From positions 21,457-85,456 of the forward strand of contig JAFGLZ010000139.1 in assembly GCA_016927755.1 (NCBI GenBank): a stretch of DNA of 64,000 nt, in the 5' to 3' direction. The DNA is from Phycisphaerae bacterium (GTDB lineage Bacteria; Planctomycetota; Phycisphaerae; UBA1845; JAFGLZ01). The position numbers were made by a program, and so were the translations under genes. The notes beneath the pieces were generated by a model. It was given only the letters and a program-made list of their open reading frames with translations. It did no database searches and was not told the DNA's origin. Below, piece after piece: positions 8,173 to 16,762 of the stretch (its first letter is position 1; each line of letters starts with the position of its first letter).

Positions 8173-9401
8173 CTCACGTTGCCCGTCAGGATCGGATTCG
8201 CGGACGGGAGGATCCGGTATTGCCAGTCCATGTGAACCAAGTTGTCCGTCAAACGCTTGCCGGGGACCGAGAAGTGCAACACGTTGTCGGCCCAGTAGTA
8301 GAACTCCATCGTGTGACGGTTGAAGAGATTGACGCCGACGCTGTACGGGCCGGGGGCCAAGTTGGCGGACAGCTCGAACGAGGCGTCATAGACCTCGCCC
8401 CTTCGAAAGTCGTAGAAATCGCCCGCGACGGCGGTCGTCTGATCGAAGACGGCGGTTCGGTCGTCGTGGATTACGCGAAGCGACAACCCCGCGTCCCTGA
8501 GATCCTGATGACATCGGAACCGTAGCCGCACGGAGCACCGCTCGCCCGGCTCGACGATGTGCGTCGGCTGGCCGTCGGCGTCGCTGAACTCAGCGGCCTC
8601 GACGGTCAACAGGCGGCCTCGGCCGTCCGCCGCGGACATGCAGAGCTGCTCACCCATTGCCTCGAGGTAGCGTCGCGTCGCGTCCTCGGCGCTTCCCTCG
8701 TAGAAGATCTCGCCGCGGCGCAGCACGATGCATCGGTCGCAGAGCGTCGAGACGGCCTGCATGTTGTGGCTGACGAAGACGACGGTCGTACCGCGCTCCT
8801 TGATTTCGTTCATCCGCCGGAAGCACTTGATCTGGAAGCTGAAGTCGCCGACGCTTAGCACCTCATCAACCAGGAGCACGTCGGGATCGAGCTGTGCGGC
8901 CACCGAGAACCCCAGGCGAGCGACCATCCCCGAGCTGTATCGCTTGATGGGGGTGTCGATGAACTCCTCGAGGCCGGAGAAGTTGACGATGGCGTCGAGC
9001 TTGCCGTCGATCTCGGCCCGGGTCATGCCGAGGATACTGCCGTTGAGATAGACGTTTTCCCGCCCGGTGAGCTCGGGATGGAACCCGGCGCCGACCTCGA
9101 TCAAGGCGGACATCCGCCCGCGAGTCAGGATTCGTCCCCGGTCGGGCTTGAGGATGCCGCAGAGGAGCTTCAGGAGGGTGCTCTTGCCGGCCCCGTTCGG
9201 CCCGATGATTCCCAGGACCTCTCCCGGTCTGGCTTGGATCGAGACGCTCCTCAGGGCACAGAAGGTCTCGGCCTGACTCGTTCGACGTCGACGGGTCAAC
9301 CATCGCGCCATCCTGGGCAGGGCATCCCGCAGGCTGCCGCCCGTCTGGCCGAGTCGGAAGTGCTTCCAGACATCATTGACGATCAACGCCGGTTCGCTCA
9401 C
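8169..9401 (-). CDS. Polysaccharide ABC transporter ATP-binding protein, Wzt type
   Basis: Residues 1 to about 245 form an ABC ATPase with Walker A 'GPNGAGKST', signature 'YSSGMVARLGFS' and Walker B 'LLVDEVLSVGD'. The 'LLCGILKPDRGRILTRGRMSALIEVGAGFHPE' region (two adjoining segments) is typical of O-antigen and teichoic-acid exporters. Residues about 265-410 form a beta-rich C-terminal domain like the Wzt carbohydrate-binding domain, which reads the glycan end before export. The GTG start overlaps the upstream stop. No matching permease (Wzm) gene is present in the window, although the two are normally adjacent. Confidence 0.92.
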   Translation of the reverse strand: MSEPALIVNDVWKHFRLGQTGGSLRDALPRMARWLTRRRRTSQAETFCALRSVSIQARPGEVLGIIGPNGAGKSTLLKLLCGILKPDRGRILTRGRMSALIEVGAGFHPELTGRENVYLNGSILGMTRAEIDGKLDAIVNFSGLEEFIDTPIKRYSSGMVARLGFSVAAQLDPDVLLVDEVLSVGDFSFQIKCFRRMNEIKERGTTVVFVSHNMQAVSTLCDRCIVLRRGEIFYEGSAEDATRRYLEAMGEQLCMSAADGRGRLLTVEAAEFSDADGQPTHIVEPGERCSVRLRFRCHQDLRDAGLSLRVIHDDRTAVFDQTTAVAGDFYDFRRGEVYDASFELSANLAPGPYSVGVNLFNRHTMEFYYWADNVLHFSVPGKRLTDNLVHMDWQYRILPSANPILTGNVR

Positions 9402-11590
9402 TGATTCCCTCCCCGGGAGTCTTGACTGGGCTTCGAGCCACCGATGCCAAGGTAGATGAACTCGCGTCTTCTCGCTCCGACAGGTCGGTCCGAGGTCTCA
9501 AGGATCGCCGTTGCCGGATGCGATGCGGGCGGTACGATCTTGACCTCGGACCTGCCGCTTCCCGGAACAGTCTCCCGTAGGTCGTAGACGAGGAAGCCGT
9601 CGTTCTGGTAGGCAACTGGACACGGCATTCGGTTGGATTCTTCGCGCTTCCAGACGACGTAGCCGACGCCATACTTTCGCGCGACGGCCAGCAAGGAAGC
9701 GTTCGAGAAGGCGTGGTAATTCGATCCGGGCGCCCAGCGCTGCTCGACGCCGATGTCGAGGAGGCGCGCCTTGGCGACGGGGGCGTATCGTCGATCCCAG
9801 ACGCTCTGCATTCCGAGCTGATACGTCGCCAGCGTGTTGCGTTCGCTGTAATACGTCCACCCGAACAGGTCCGGGGGGGTGATGAACAGTGTATCGGGCT
9901 TCGTTTGGGTTCTCGCCCAATTCATTACGTTCTGCCACGGGTCTCGATCGACGTCGTATCCGCCGGGGGACTGCCAGGGCTTGGCGCGCAGTTGCGGCAT
10001 CCACGTCCCCTCGGCCACTCGTGTCGGCGCGACGGTTCCCGCAACGATGATGACGGCAAGCCACCCCAGGCGTCCCGCCTGGGTCACTGGCCAACCTTCG
10101 CGCTCAGGGGGCTCTTGGCTCGGGACCTCTCGACGCTTCTCCGTGCTCGAGATGACCCAGGCCATGATCGCCACGAGGAGGGCCATCCGGGGGAGGGTAG
10201 ACGCCGACGGCAGTTGTGCGGGGTCGATCCAGGCGACCATGCCCGCCGCCAGAAGGGCCGCCAGCATCGCCATCAGCGACCACCGATCGCGGCGGGAGAG
10301 CAGGAGCCACGCGGCAACCGGAATCGTGACCCAAGGGGTGTACTTGACTCCGACGAGAATCGTCGCCAGCCATAGGGCCATGAGCAGAAAGAGGAATCGC
10401 GGGCGACGCTGCATGACCTCCAGGGCCGCGGCGACGACGAAGGCCGTGGCCAGCAGGCGAACCGCGTAGGTCAACCGGAACGGCATCATCTGCATGGCCA
10501 GCGTTCGGGGGAGCAGCTCGACAAAGACCACCCCGACGCCGCACCACAGGGCGATCCCGATCGCGAAGCGAAGGAAGACGCCGCGCCGCCGGCCCAGCCA
10601 ACTCCCCCCCATCACAAACGCCACGACCCCCGCGGACGCCAGACCGAGGAAGTGAACGTACTCCCATCGGTGGAACATGCTTGGGAAGACGTGGAAGTAG
10701 TTGAAGAACCGGACCATCTCGACGTGGCCGCCGTCAGGCGTGGCGGGGGCGGTCAGGGAAGACGCCATCGGACCGACGCCGAGGGATCGCCCGATTTCCA
10801 GCACCGTGGGGGCCGCGAACAGAACGCCGACCACGAGCGCGACGACGATCCGAGAGATTCTGAAGCGGCGTAGGCGCCAGAGGGCATCGGGAACGAGCAT
10901 CGCCGCCGTGGCCACACCGAAGATCGGATGCAGGTTGAACCCGACGCCGAGCAACAGGGCGGTCAGAATCAGACCGCCGCGGAGATAGACGACGACGGCG
11001 AGCATGAGCACGATCTTGCCCAGATCGCTCTGGACGAACTCAGGGCTGATCAACTCCGTCCATGCGAGGGTTCCGTAGAAGGCCGGCTGCAGAATGGCAG
11101 CCACGGCGGCCAGCAGGCCCGGCCACCATCCGCGCGTCACCTCGACCATGAAGGCCAGAAGGACGGCCACAAAGACGAATCTCATCAGGACGGTCGCCAC
11201 GACGTGCGCTTTGACGCCCAGGGGGGATGCCAGCAGTCTTCCCATCGACTTGTACAGCGGATAAGGCATGCGTTGGAGGTGTTCGATCAGCGGATTGTCG
11301 GGGTAGAGGGTCGGATCGATCTGCTGCTTGGCGATCGGCAGGTAGAGGACCGAGTCTTCCAGGTGATAGCCGTAGCGGAGATTGAGCAGGAGCCACAGCG
11401 CCGTGATCGCCGCCAGGGCAATCCATCCTCCGGTACTGGGACGTGGGAGGGTGAACGCGTCGGCAAGTGTCGCAAGGGGTGACCTTCGTGCCACGACGGT
11501 AACCACGTCCTGGCCGCCCCATGGCGGGTCGGTTTCTCTTCGTTCGAAGCCGAGATGACGGAGTATTCGCATCATCCGATGCCGTCCCAT
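9398..11590 (-). CDS. Large polytopic membrane protein of the polysaccharide locus, unknown function
   Basis: A 730-residue protein with about a dozen hydrophobic helices between residues 40 and 500, then a soluble C-terminal domain of about 200 residues. The first loop carries 'YHLEDSVLYLPIAKQQ' and 'LYPDNPLIEHL', a pattern I associate with predicted glycan-processing membrane proteins but cannot name. The C-terminal part contains 'NWARTQTKPDTLFITPPD' and 'YYSERNTLATYQLG', as in extracytoplasmic domains of GT-C or polymerase-like proteins. It sits within the operon, overlapping the ABC ATPase gene by 4 bp, so a polymerase, ligase or lipid-linked-sugar transferase role is plausible but unproven. 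Confidence 0.6.
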   Translation of the reverse strand: MGRHRMMRILRHLGFERRETDPPWGGQDVVTVVARRSPLATLADAFTLPRPSTGGWIALAAITALWLLLNLRYGYHLEDSVLYLPIAKQQIDPTLYPDNPLIEHLQRMPYPLYKSMGRLLASPLGVKAHVVATVLMRFVFVAVLLAFMVEVTRGWWPGLLAAVAAILQPAFYGTLAWTELISPEFVQSDLGKIVLMLAVVVYLRGGLILTALLLGVGFNLHPIFGVATAAMLVPDALWRLRRFRISRIVVALVVGVLFAAPTVLEIGRSLGVGPMASSLTAPATPDGGHVEMVRFFNYFHVFPSMFHRWEYVHFLGLASAGVVAFVMGGSWLGRRRGVFLRFAIGIALWCGVGVVFVELLPRTLAMQMMPFRLTYAVRLLATAFVVAAALEVMQRRPRFLFLLMALWLATILVGVKYTPWVTIPVAAWLLLSRRDRWSLMAMLAALLAAGMVAWIDPAQLPSASTLPRMALLVAIMAWVISSTEKRREVPSQEPPEREGWPVTQAGRLGWLAVIIVAGTVAPTRVAEGTWMPQLRAKPWQSPGGYDVDRDPWQNVMNWARTQTKPDTLFITPPDLFGWTYYSERNTLATYQLGMQSVWDRRYAPVAKARLLDIGVEQRWAPGSNYHAFSNASLLAVARKYGVGYVVWKREESNRMPCPVAYQNDGFLVYDLRETVPGSGRSEVKIVPPASHPATAILETSDRPVGARRREFIYLGIGGSKPSQDSRGGNQ

Positions 11591-11614
11591 CCCTGGCGTG
11601 GGCGCCGGTGCGAG

Positions 11615-12400
11615 CTATGAGATCCTCGACAACGCCGGCTGGGGCTCGACCTGGCCGGCGGGCCGATCCTTCGGCGTCTTGTGGTAGCCACCCAACCAAC
11701 TGACCGCCCTGAACTTCAAGATCATGCCGATCATTGTGAATCCCAGCACGATGGCTCTCAGCTTGCTGCCGGTGACCGAGGAGACGCCGACCCGTTTCTT
11801 GTAGTTCACCGGAATCTCGGTGAAGCGGATGCCATTCAGGACGACGTGGAGCATCATCTCGGGCCCGAAGTGAGAGCCCTTCACCTCGAACCGATCCCAG
11901 ATTCTCATCAGTGCGGATCGCTTGATCGCGCGATAGGTGCAGCCGACGTCGGTCAGCAGGGTCGTGTTGAAGAGGAACTCGAGCATCTTGGCGACGGCCC
12001 AGTTGCCCCACTTGAGCATGAGGCCCATGTTCGCGCCTTCCCAGATGAACTCACGGCTGGTTCGCGTTCCAATGACCATGTCGAAGTCGTCGAGGTAGGC
12101 CAGGAACTTGATGACGTCCTTCGGCGCGAACGTGCCGTCCGGTTCGCAGACGAACAGATAGTCGCCGGTGGCTTCGCGGAACCCGCGCTGGATCGCCGCG
12201 CCGTATCCCTGCGTCGACTCGAAGATCTGAATGGCGGAGGTGGGCTCCACTTCTTCCGCGGTGCCTTCGGCGGCGTTGTTGTTGATCACGATGATCTCGT
12301 CGACGCATCCGGTCTGCTCGAACTCACGGATGATCTGACGGATCGAGTCCCGCTCGTTGTAGGTTGGCAGAATGACCGATACCGTGTGGCCGGACCACAT
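11615..12400 (-). CDS. Family 2 glycosyltransferase, dolichyl-phosphate mannose synthase-like
   Basis: A 261-residue GT-A domain with 'VSVILPTYNERDSIRQII', 'EIIVINNNAAEGTAEEV' and 'YLFVCEPDGTFAPKDV'. The usual 'D.D' metal motif appears as 'EPDGTF'. The central region resembles DPM1-type enzymes that charge polyprenyl phosphate with a sugar. A hydrophobic patch near residues 210-230 could be a monotopic contact. The ATG has GGAG 7 nt upstream. It begins the minus-strand run that continues through the membrane protein, the Wzt-type ATPase and two more glycosyltransferases. Confidence 0.88.
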   Translation of the reverse strand: MWSGHTVSVILPTYNERDSIRQIIREFEQTGCVDEIIVINNNAAEGTAEEVEPTSAIQIFESTQGYGAAIQRGFREATGDYLFVCEPDGTFAPKDVIKFLAYLDDFDMVIGTRTSREFIWEGANMGLMLKWGNWAVAKMLEFLFNTTLLTDVGCTYRAIKRSALMRIWDRFEVKGSHFGPEMMLHVVLNGIRFTEIPVNYKKRVGVSSVTGSKLRAIVLGFTMIGMILKFRAVSWLGGYHKTPKDRPAGQVEPQPALSRIS

Positions 12401-12722
12401 GGCGCAACTCCTTTTCCTCGAACAAGCGCAGCCCGACGAGGATCTCGCCCGGCCGGCAATCTCTCACTGCTGCCCCCGGCATCGAGGCCCTTGGCCGCGC
12501 ACCGGGCGCGGAGTCACCCGATAGAGCCCAGTTTTTATCGGCCCGGGAAGACCTTCGATTGAGTTAGAACTCCGGGAAACGGCGGAGGATGGATTGTTCC
12601 ATATTCCTTCGGTATAGAGACTTACAAATCACGGATGTTCCAGGGGGCCAATGGGGCAATATGCAGTACCGCCACTAGCAGCTCATCGGTCGTAACACGC
12701 CGATCCATCGGCGAGAGGTCGA
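12401..12722. other. Intergenic region between the glycosyltransferase operon and the CpsD gene
   Basis: No credible ORF. It probably holds the promoter of the minus-strand glycosyltransferase operon. Visible structures are a dyad ATGGA-TTGT-TCCAT (12589-12602), a short inverted repeat CCGATA...TATCGG (12518-12541), and a TTATCGG-CCCGGGAA string (about 12535-12549) that recurs in variant form upstream of the ATPase gene. I could not choose a convincing -35/-10 pair. Confidence 0.5.
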
Positions 12723-13634
12723 TCACGACTCGTCATCGTGGTAGCCGTAGCCGCCGTAGTAGTTGTACGGTGAGTTGGCGTCCTGCGAGCCGGTCAGCAC
12801 ACACCCGATCAAGTTGACCTGGCTTGCCTGGAGGGACTGGACGATCTGCTTGACCATGGGCTGGGAGGTCTTGCCCATTCTGATGACCATGAGCACTCCA
12901 TCGGCCAACTGCCCGACGATGCCGGCATCGGCCACATCCGAGCTAGGTGGCGTATCGACCAGGACATAACTGTAGCGGTCCCTTAGATCGTCGAAGATCG
13001 CAGCCGCGCACTTCGAGCTGAGCAGTTCGGCCGGTTTGATACCACGCGTGTTTCCCGCGCTGATGAGCTCGAGGTTGTCCGCAGGCGTTCTCTGAACGAC
13101 GTTCTCCAGAGCGAACTTGCCCTGAAGCACCTCTGTGAGTCCCGGCTCTGATACGAGACCGAACAGCTTGGCCAGGCTGCTTCTACGGAAGTCGGCGTCC
13201 AGCACGAGCACGCGGTGGTGCTTGACCTCAGCCAGCACGACTCCCAGGTTGGCAGCCGTGACGCTCTTGCCCTCACCGGCGACACTGCTGGTGATCGCGA
13301 GGACGCGTGATCGTGCTCGCGGGTTCTGGCTGGCCAATCGGGTTCGCAGGGCACGATACTGCTCGATCAGGATGGAGTCTTGCCCGTGCAGGGCCACGAC
13401 GAGCGGCGAGACCTTGGCGATCTGCTCGGCTCTTCGGGATCCCGCCGGGTCCCATGTCGGCGAGTCGTCGTTTCTGGACGGCGTCGTTTCGATTTGGGTG
13501 GGGTCTACGTCAAAGGGCGCTGGGGCGCCGTCGGCCTCCGCGACGGTCGTTCCGACCGGCTCGGCCACCGCGACCCCGCCGGCCGAAGCCCGTTCCTGCT
13601 CCGCCTTCTTCAGTGCATCCGCGATCCTACCCAT
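12723..13634 (-). CDS. CpsD/CapB-type tyrosine autokinase of exopolysaccharide synthesis
   Basis: This 303-residue BY-kinase domain protein opens with 'MGRIADALKKAEQERAS', typical of this family. A proline/acid-rich linker follows, then a P-loop 'SSVAGEGKSVTAANL' (about 116-130), Walker A' 'VLVLDADFRRSSL' and Walker B 'YVLVDTPPSSDVAD'. The C-terminus is tyrosine-rich (five Tyr in the last 16 residues, 'PYNYYGGYGYHDDES'), the expected autophosphorylation cluster. It should be regulated by, and act with, the adjacent Wzz-type membrane protein. A GGAG lies 9 nt before the ATG, and only 4 bp separate it from the wzz-like stop. Confidence 0.92.
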   Translation of the reverse strand: MGRIADALKKAEQERASAGGVAVAEPVGTTVAEADGAPAPFDVDPTQIETTPSRNDDSPTWDPAGSRRAEQIAKVSPLVVALHGQDSILIEQYRALRTRLASQNPRARSRVLAITSSVAGEGKSVTAANLGVVLAEVKHHRVLVLDADFRRSSLAKLFGLVSEPGLTEVLQGKFALENVVQRTPADNLELISAGNTRGIKPAELLSSKCAAAIFDDLRDRYSYVLVDTPPSSDVADAGIVGQLADGVLMVIRMGKTSQPMVKQIVQSLQASQVNLIGCVLTGSQDANSPYNYYGGYGYHDDES

Positions 13635-13638
13635 CCCA

Positions 13639-15441
13639 CTAGTCTCCCAGCCAATCGGCTAGACCGACGCCAATCAGCTTCCGCCCGAAGAGTCCTGGGT
13701 CCGCCTTCAGCCGCTCAAAGACCTGAGGCTGCTCCAGGCTCAGATAGACTATCCCGCTGGTCAGGCAAACCAGTCCAATCAATGATACGGCGATGGCGTG
13801 CATCACAACCTGCTTGGCCAGCCGACGGCGTCGAATAAGCGGCGTGACGATTTCTCCAATCGCCTGGAGCACGGGCAGTTTGACTTCCTCGACGACCTGC
13901 GAGACCGATCGGAAGGTACGGTCCAGCAACTCGAGGAGCAGCACTACAGCCAGACCGATCGCCAGGCCGAACCCGATGGCTATGGTGAGCACCCGTCCGA
14001 CCTTGGGGGAGACCGGCTTACCCGACACCTGCGTCTCCTCGAGTACCGTGAAGATGATGCCGCGTTTGTTCTTCTCGGCCGCGAGGAGTTGGCTGGCGTG
14101 GTTGTACCGCTTCAGCTCCAACCCCAGGTCAGCCCGGGCAGTATCCAGCTCGCTTTGACGTCGAAGGTACTCCTGGCGCCGCTGCAGAATGACGGACTTC
14201 TCCGCCTGGAGGCGGGTAAGTTGCACGTCGGTGAAGTCGAGTTCCCGTCGGGTCTTGTCGAGCATCTGCTCCAGGTTCCGCAGGGCGACCCGGGCACGAG
14301 CCCGGTCCTGCCGGAGGATCAGCTCCTCAGGAGTCACGATAGACTGCGTCTGTCGCGCAGTCCTCGCCTGCCGCGAAGTCTTGACGTCGATCGGAATGAC
14401 GCGCGGGGTCCTGGATAGGTCCTCCTCGAGCTGCCGGATTTTCATGTTGAGCCGACGGACCTCCGGATGTTCGTCGGTCATGGTCATTCTCATTTCGATG
14501 GTCTTGTCCCTGAGGGCATCGATCCTGCTCGCCTTCTCGGCGTACTCCGGGTTGGGTTCGGTGGATGGCGTGACGACGGCGACATCGAGTAGCTTGGGGC
14601 GGTTTGCCTGGACATCGACCGAGGCGTCCTGCGTCGTTGTCACTTCCGGTCGCAGGCCCAGTGCTTCCTGGTTGACCAGGATTTCGGCCTGTAGCTCCTC
14701 GATCTTCCGCTGCAGCTCCTGCTTGTCGTCCTCAAGCTTGGACAGCAGCGTGATCGCCCCCTCCGGATCGGACGGATCCAACCCCTTGAACTGGGATCGG
14801 AACTTGAGGAGCTCGGCTTCGAGGTTGCTCACCAGCTCGCGCTTCTCGGCGACCAGTTGGTTCCAGTAATCCATCGTGCTGCTGAGTATCTTGCCCATCT
14901 CCCCCTGCGCGTTCTTGATGTAGTTGTCGCGCAGCTTGGTGACCAGGGCGCTCGCCACGACGGGGTCCTTGCTTGGCAGCATGACGCTGACCAAGTCTCG
15001 CGTATCGGTCTTGTCCTGCAGATATACCTCGCAAGTGGAGGCAAACTCGTTGACCATTGTCTGCTTCCAGCGCCGCCCCTCATCCGTCAACTCGCCATTG
15101 GCGTCGCGGGGCAAATCCTTGTCGAGACCGAGTTCCTCGACGGCCCGCTCCACCGCCTTATAACCTTTGAGGTCCACGTAGATGGAGCGGCGGAGTTTCG
15201 AGAACGCGTAGGGGTTGTACTGGTACGATCGAATCAGATTTGAGATCACCAGACTGTCACGACGTTCGAAGAGACTCCGCGCGTTGTAGACACGAGGATA
15301 GCTGAAGGTGTAGAGCAGCGCCCCGAGCGCCGCGAGGGCGGAGGGGATGACGAACCACCAGCGGCGTCGACGGGCAACACCCAAGGCGTCGTTCAGCATA
15401 TGCCGTACGTCCTGGGGGTTCTCTTGGTCGTGTCCGCTCAC
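13639..15441 (-). CDS. Wzz/GumC-type polysaccharide chain-length protein
   Basis: A 600-residue protein with the classic layout: a membrane helix at about residues 34-50 ('WWFVIPSALAALGALLYTF'), a long periplasmic domain with extended coiled coil (about 150-450), and a proline-rich second helix region ('KPVSPKVGRVLTIAIGFGLA'). An additional hydrophobic segment is at about 545-570. Such proteins set polymer length and couple the tyrosine kinase to the outer-membrane Wza pore. The GTG start has AGGAG 7 nt upstream. It lies between the kinase and the export lipoprotein in one minus-strand unit. The extra C-terminal helix and 30-residue tail are longer than in simple Wzz proteins. Confidence 0.9.
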   Translation of the reverse strand: MSGHDQENPQDVRHMLNDALGVARRRRWWFVIPSALAALGALLYTFSYPRVYNARSLFERRDSLVISNLIRSYQYNPYAFSKLRRSIYVDLKGYKAVERAVEELGLDKDLPRDANGELTDEGRRWKQTMVNEFASTCEVYLQDKTDTRDLVSVMLPSKDPVVASALVTKLRDNYIKNAQGEMGKILSSTMDYWNQLVAEKRELVSNLEAELLKFRSQFKGLDPSDPEGAITLLSKLEDDKQELQRKIEELQAEILVNQEALGLRPEVTTTQDASVDVQANRPKLLDVAVVTPSTEPNPEYAEKASRIDALRDKTIEMRMTMTDEHPEVRRLNMKIRQLEEDLSRTPRVIPIDVKTSRQARTARQTQSIVTPEELILRQDRARARVALRNLEQMLDKTRRELDFTDVQLTRLQAEKSVILQRRQEYLRRQSELDTARADLGLELKRYNHASQLLAAEKNKRGIIFTVLEETQVSGKPVSPKVGRVLTIAIGFGLAIGLAVVLLLELLDRTFRSVSQVVEEVKLPVLQAIGEIVTPLIRRRRLAKQVVMHAIAVSLIGLVCLTSGIVYLSLEQPQVFERLKADPGLFGRKLIGVGLADWLGD

Positions 15442-15499
15442 CGAATCGCTCCTGTCATGGTAACGTCCGCTTTCGAAACCTAGTCCTGCCTATCACGCG

Positions 15500-16330
15500 T
15501 TAGCGAAGGAGTAGTCGCTGCCAGGCTTTCTCGTCGTTGTCCTTGTCATAGTTCTTGTACATATCATCACGCGCGCTGCGATACTTGTACGTGTCATAGG
15601 AATCGAGGAAGTCGGCCGGAGCCGAGTAGGCTTGTATGACGGGCCCCACGGGGTACAGGAGTTCCCGAATCCGGAGACCGACCCAAGCCAATGGGGTGGG
15701 CGGCACATAGACCACGTCGCCCTGCTGCAGCAGCACGTTCTGCCGCATGTCGCCTTCCTTGACCATCTTGTCGACGTCGATAATGATCGTGTGGTTCTCA
15801 TTCTTATTCGCGCTGGGGCGAACGACCTTGATCTGGCTCTTCCAAGCCAGGAATGTGGGTTGCGCCTTGGCCAAGGCGTCCATCAGCGTGTCTCGGCCCG
15901 TGTAGGGCTTGGGACCGGCCATGCCCACTTCGCCCATGACGTAGTAGACCTTGCTGTTGTAACCTCCGACGCGAACGTGGACCTTGGGGTCGACGTAGTA
16001 GCGTTTGAGCAGCTTCTCGAGCTTGGCGGCGATCTCGGACGGCGTCAGACCGACGACGCGGACCTCGCCAAGCAACCGCAGCGAGATCATGCCGTCGGTT
16101 CGGATGGCCTGGGCGTCCCCGTCGACCTCCGGACATCCCGGGGCGCTGATGAGCATGACATCCGGCGGCTGCACCTGATAAGAGCTGGCGGACACCTTGT
16201 GCTCATGCGCCTTGAGGAAGACCTTGAGGTCCTCGTGGTTGTCCTCGCACCCAAGACTCGCCACTCCGACGGCGAACGCAACAGAAACAACGACGTGGCG
16301 GCGGACCCCGCTCATGGGAACACTCTCCAC
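15500..16330 (-). CDS. Polysaccharide export lipoprotein, Wza type
   Basis: This 276-residue protein has a signal sequence ending in 'VGVASLGC', an imperfect but probable lipobox. A polysaccharide-export domain follows ('YQVQPPDVMLISAPG', 'IRTDGMISLRLLGEVRV', 'LTPSEIAAKLEKLL'), then a SLBB-like beta-grasp segment ('KVYYVMGEVGMAGPKPYTG'). Wza-type proteins form the outer-membrane pore for capsule or EPS. ATG 16330 is the longest start, and an internal ATG five codons in (16315) is equally good. It heads the wza-wzz-cpsD unit, divergent from the ATPase gene. Confidence 0.9.
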   Translation of the reverse strand: MESVPMSGVRRHVVVSVAFAVGVASLGCEDNHEDLKVFLKAHEHKVSASSYQVQPPDVMLISAPGCPEVDGDAQAIRTDGMISLRLLGEVRVVGLTPSEIAAKLEKLLKRYYVDPKVHVRVGGYNSKVYYVMGEVGMAGPKPYTGRDTLMDALAKAQPTFLAWKSQIKVVRPSANKNENHTIIIDVDKMVKEGDMRQNVLLQQGDVVYVPPTPLAWVGLRIRELLYPVGPVIQAYSAPADFLDSYDTYKYRSARDDMYKNYDKDNDEKAWQRLLLR

Positions 16331-16762
16331 GACCGGTCGGCGAGCCGGTCGTCGCGACTATTCCTTCCGCCCGGAAACGGCTGATGGCTTGGCCGAGGCC
16401 CTTGCCCGAGAGAGATGGGCAGATCGCGCACTCCGCGCAAGGCCTTGGACGTTGAAGGACGCTCTCGTCTGTGGGGTCTTATCGGATGGTCCGGGAACTG
16501 ATTTAGTTAACTTTGTGCCGTTTGCGGTCGAGGTGTCGAGCCTGCCGGTCCTGCAGGCATACGGCCGCGATCGGTTCTCATTCGCCAAGGACGAGCGCAA
16601 CAGCTCCGGAGGGTCAAGGTCCGATAATGGTCGCGTCCGGGGACCGAAACGGCCTGGAAGGCCGGATTATCCGTCTTTATCGGTCCGTCAGCTTAAGGGG
16701 GCCCGCGGAACGACCGATATTCTCAGCAGGAACGTTCCAACGCCATTCGGATAGGTGCGGGT
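16331..16762. other. Divergent promoter region between the export lipoprotein and the ATPase gene
   Basis: 432 bp without a credible gene. Two variants of a TTATCGG motif occur: about 16478 (CTTATCGG followed by GGTCCGGGAA) and about 16675 (TTTATCGGTCCG). A GTTAAC palindrome lies near 16507. These are candidate operators shared with the 12.5-kb intergenic region. No clear -35/-10 pair was chosen, and the ribosome-binding site of the plus-strand gene is weak (AGGTGCGGGT). Confidence 0.4.
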
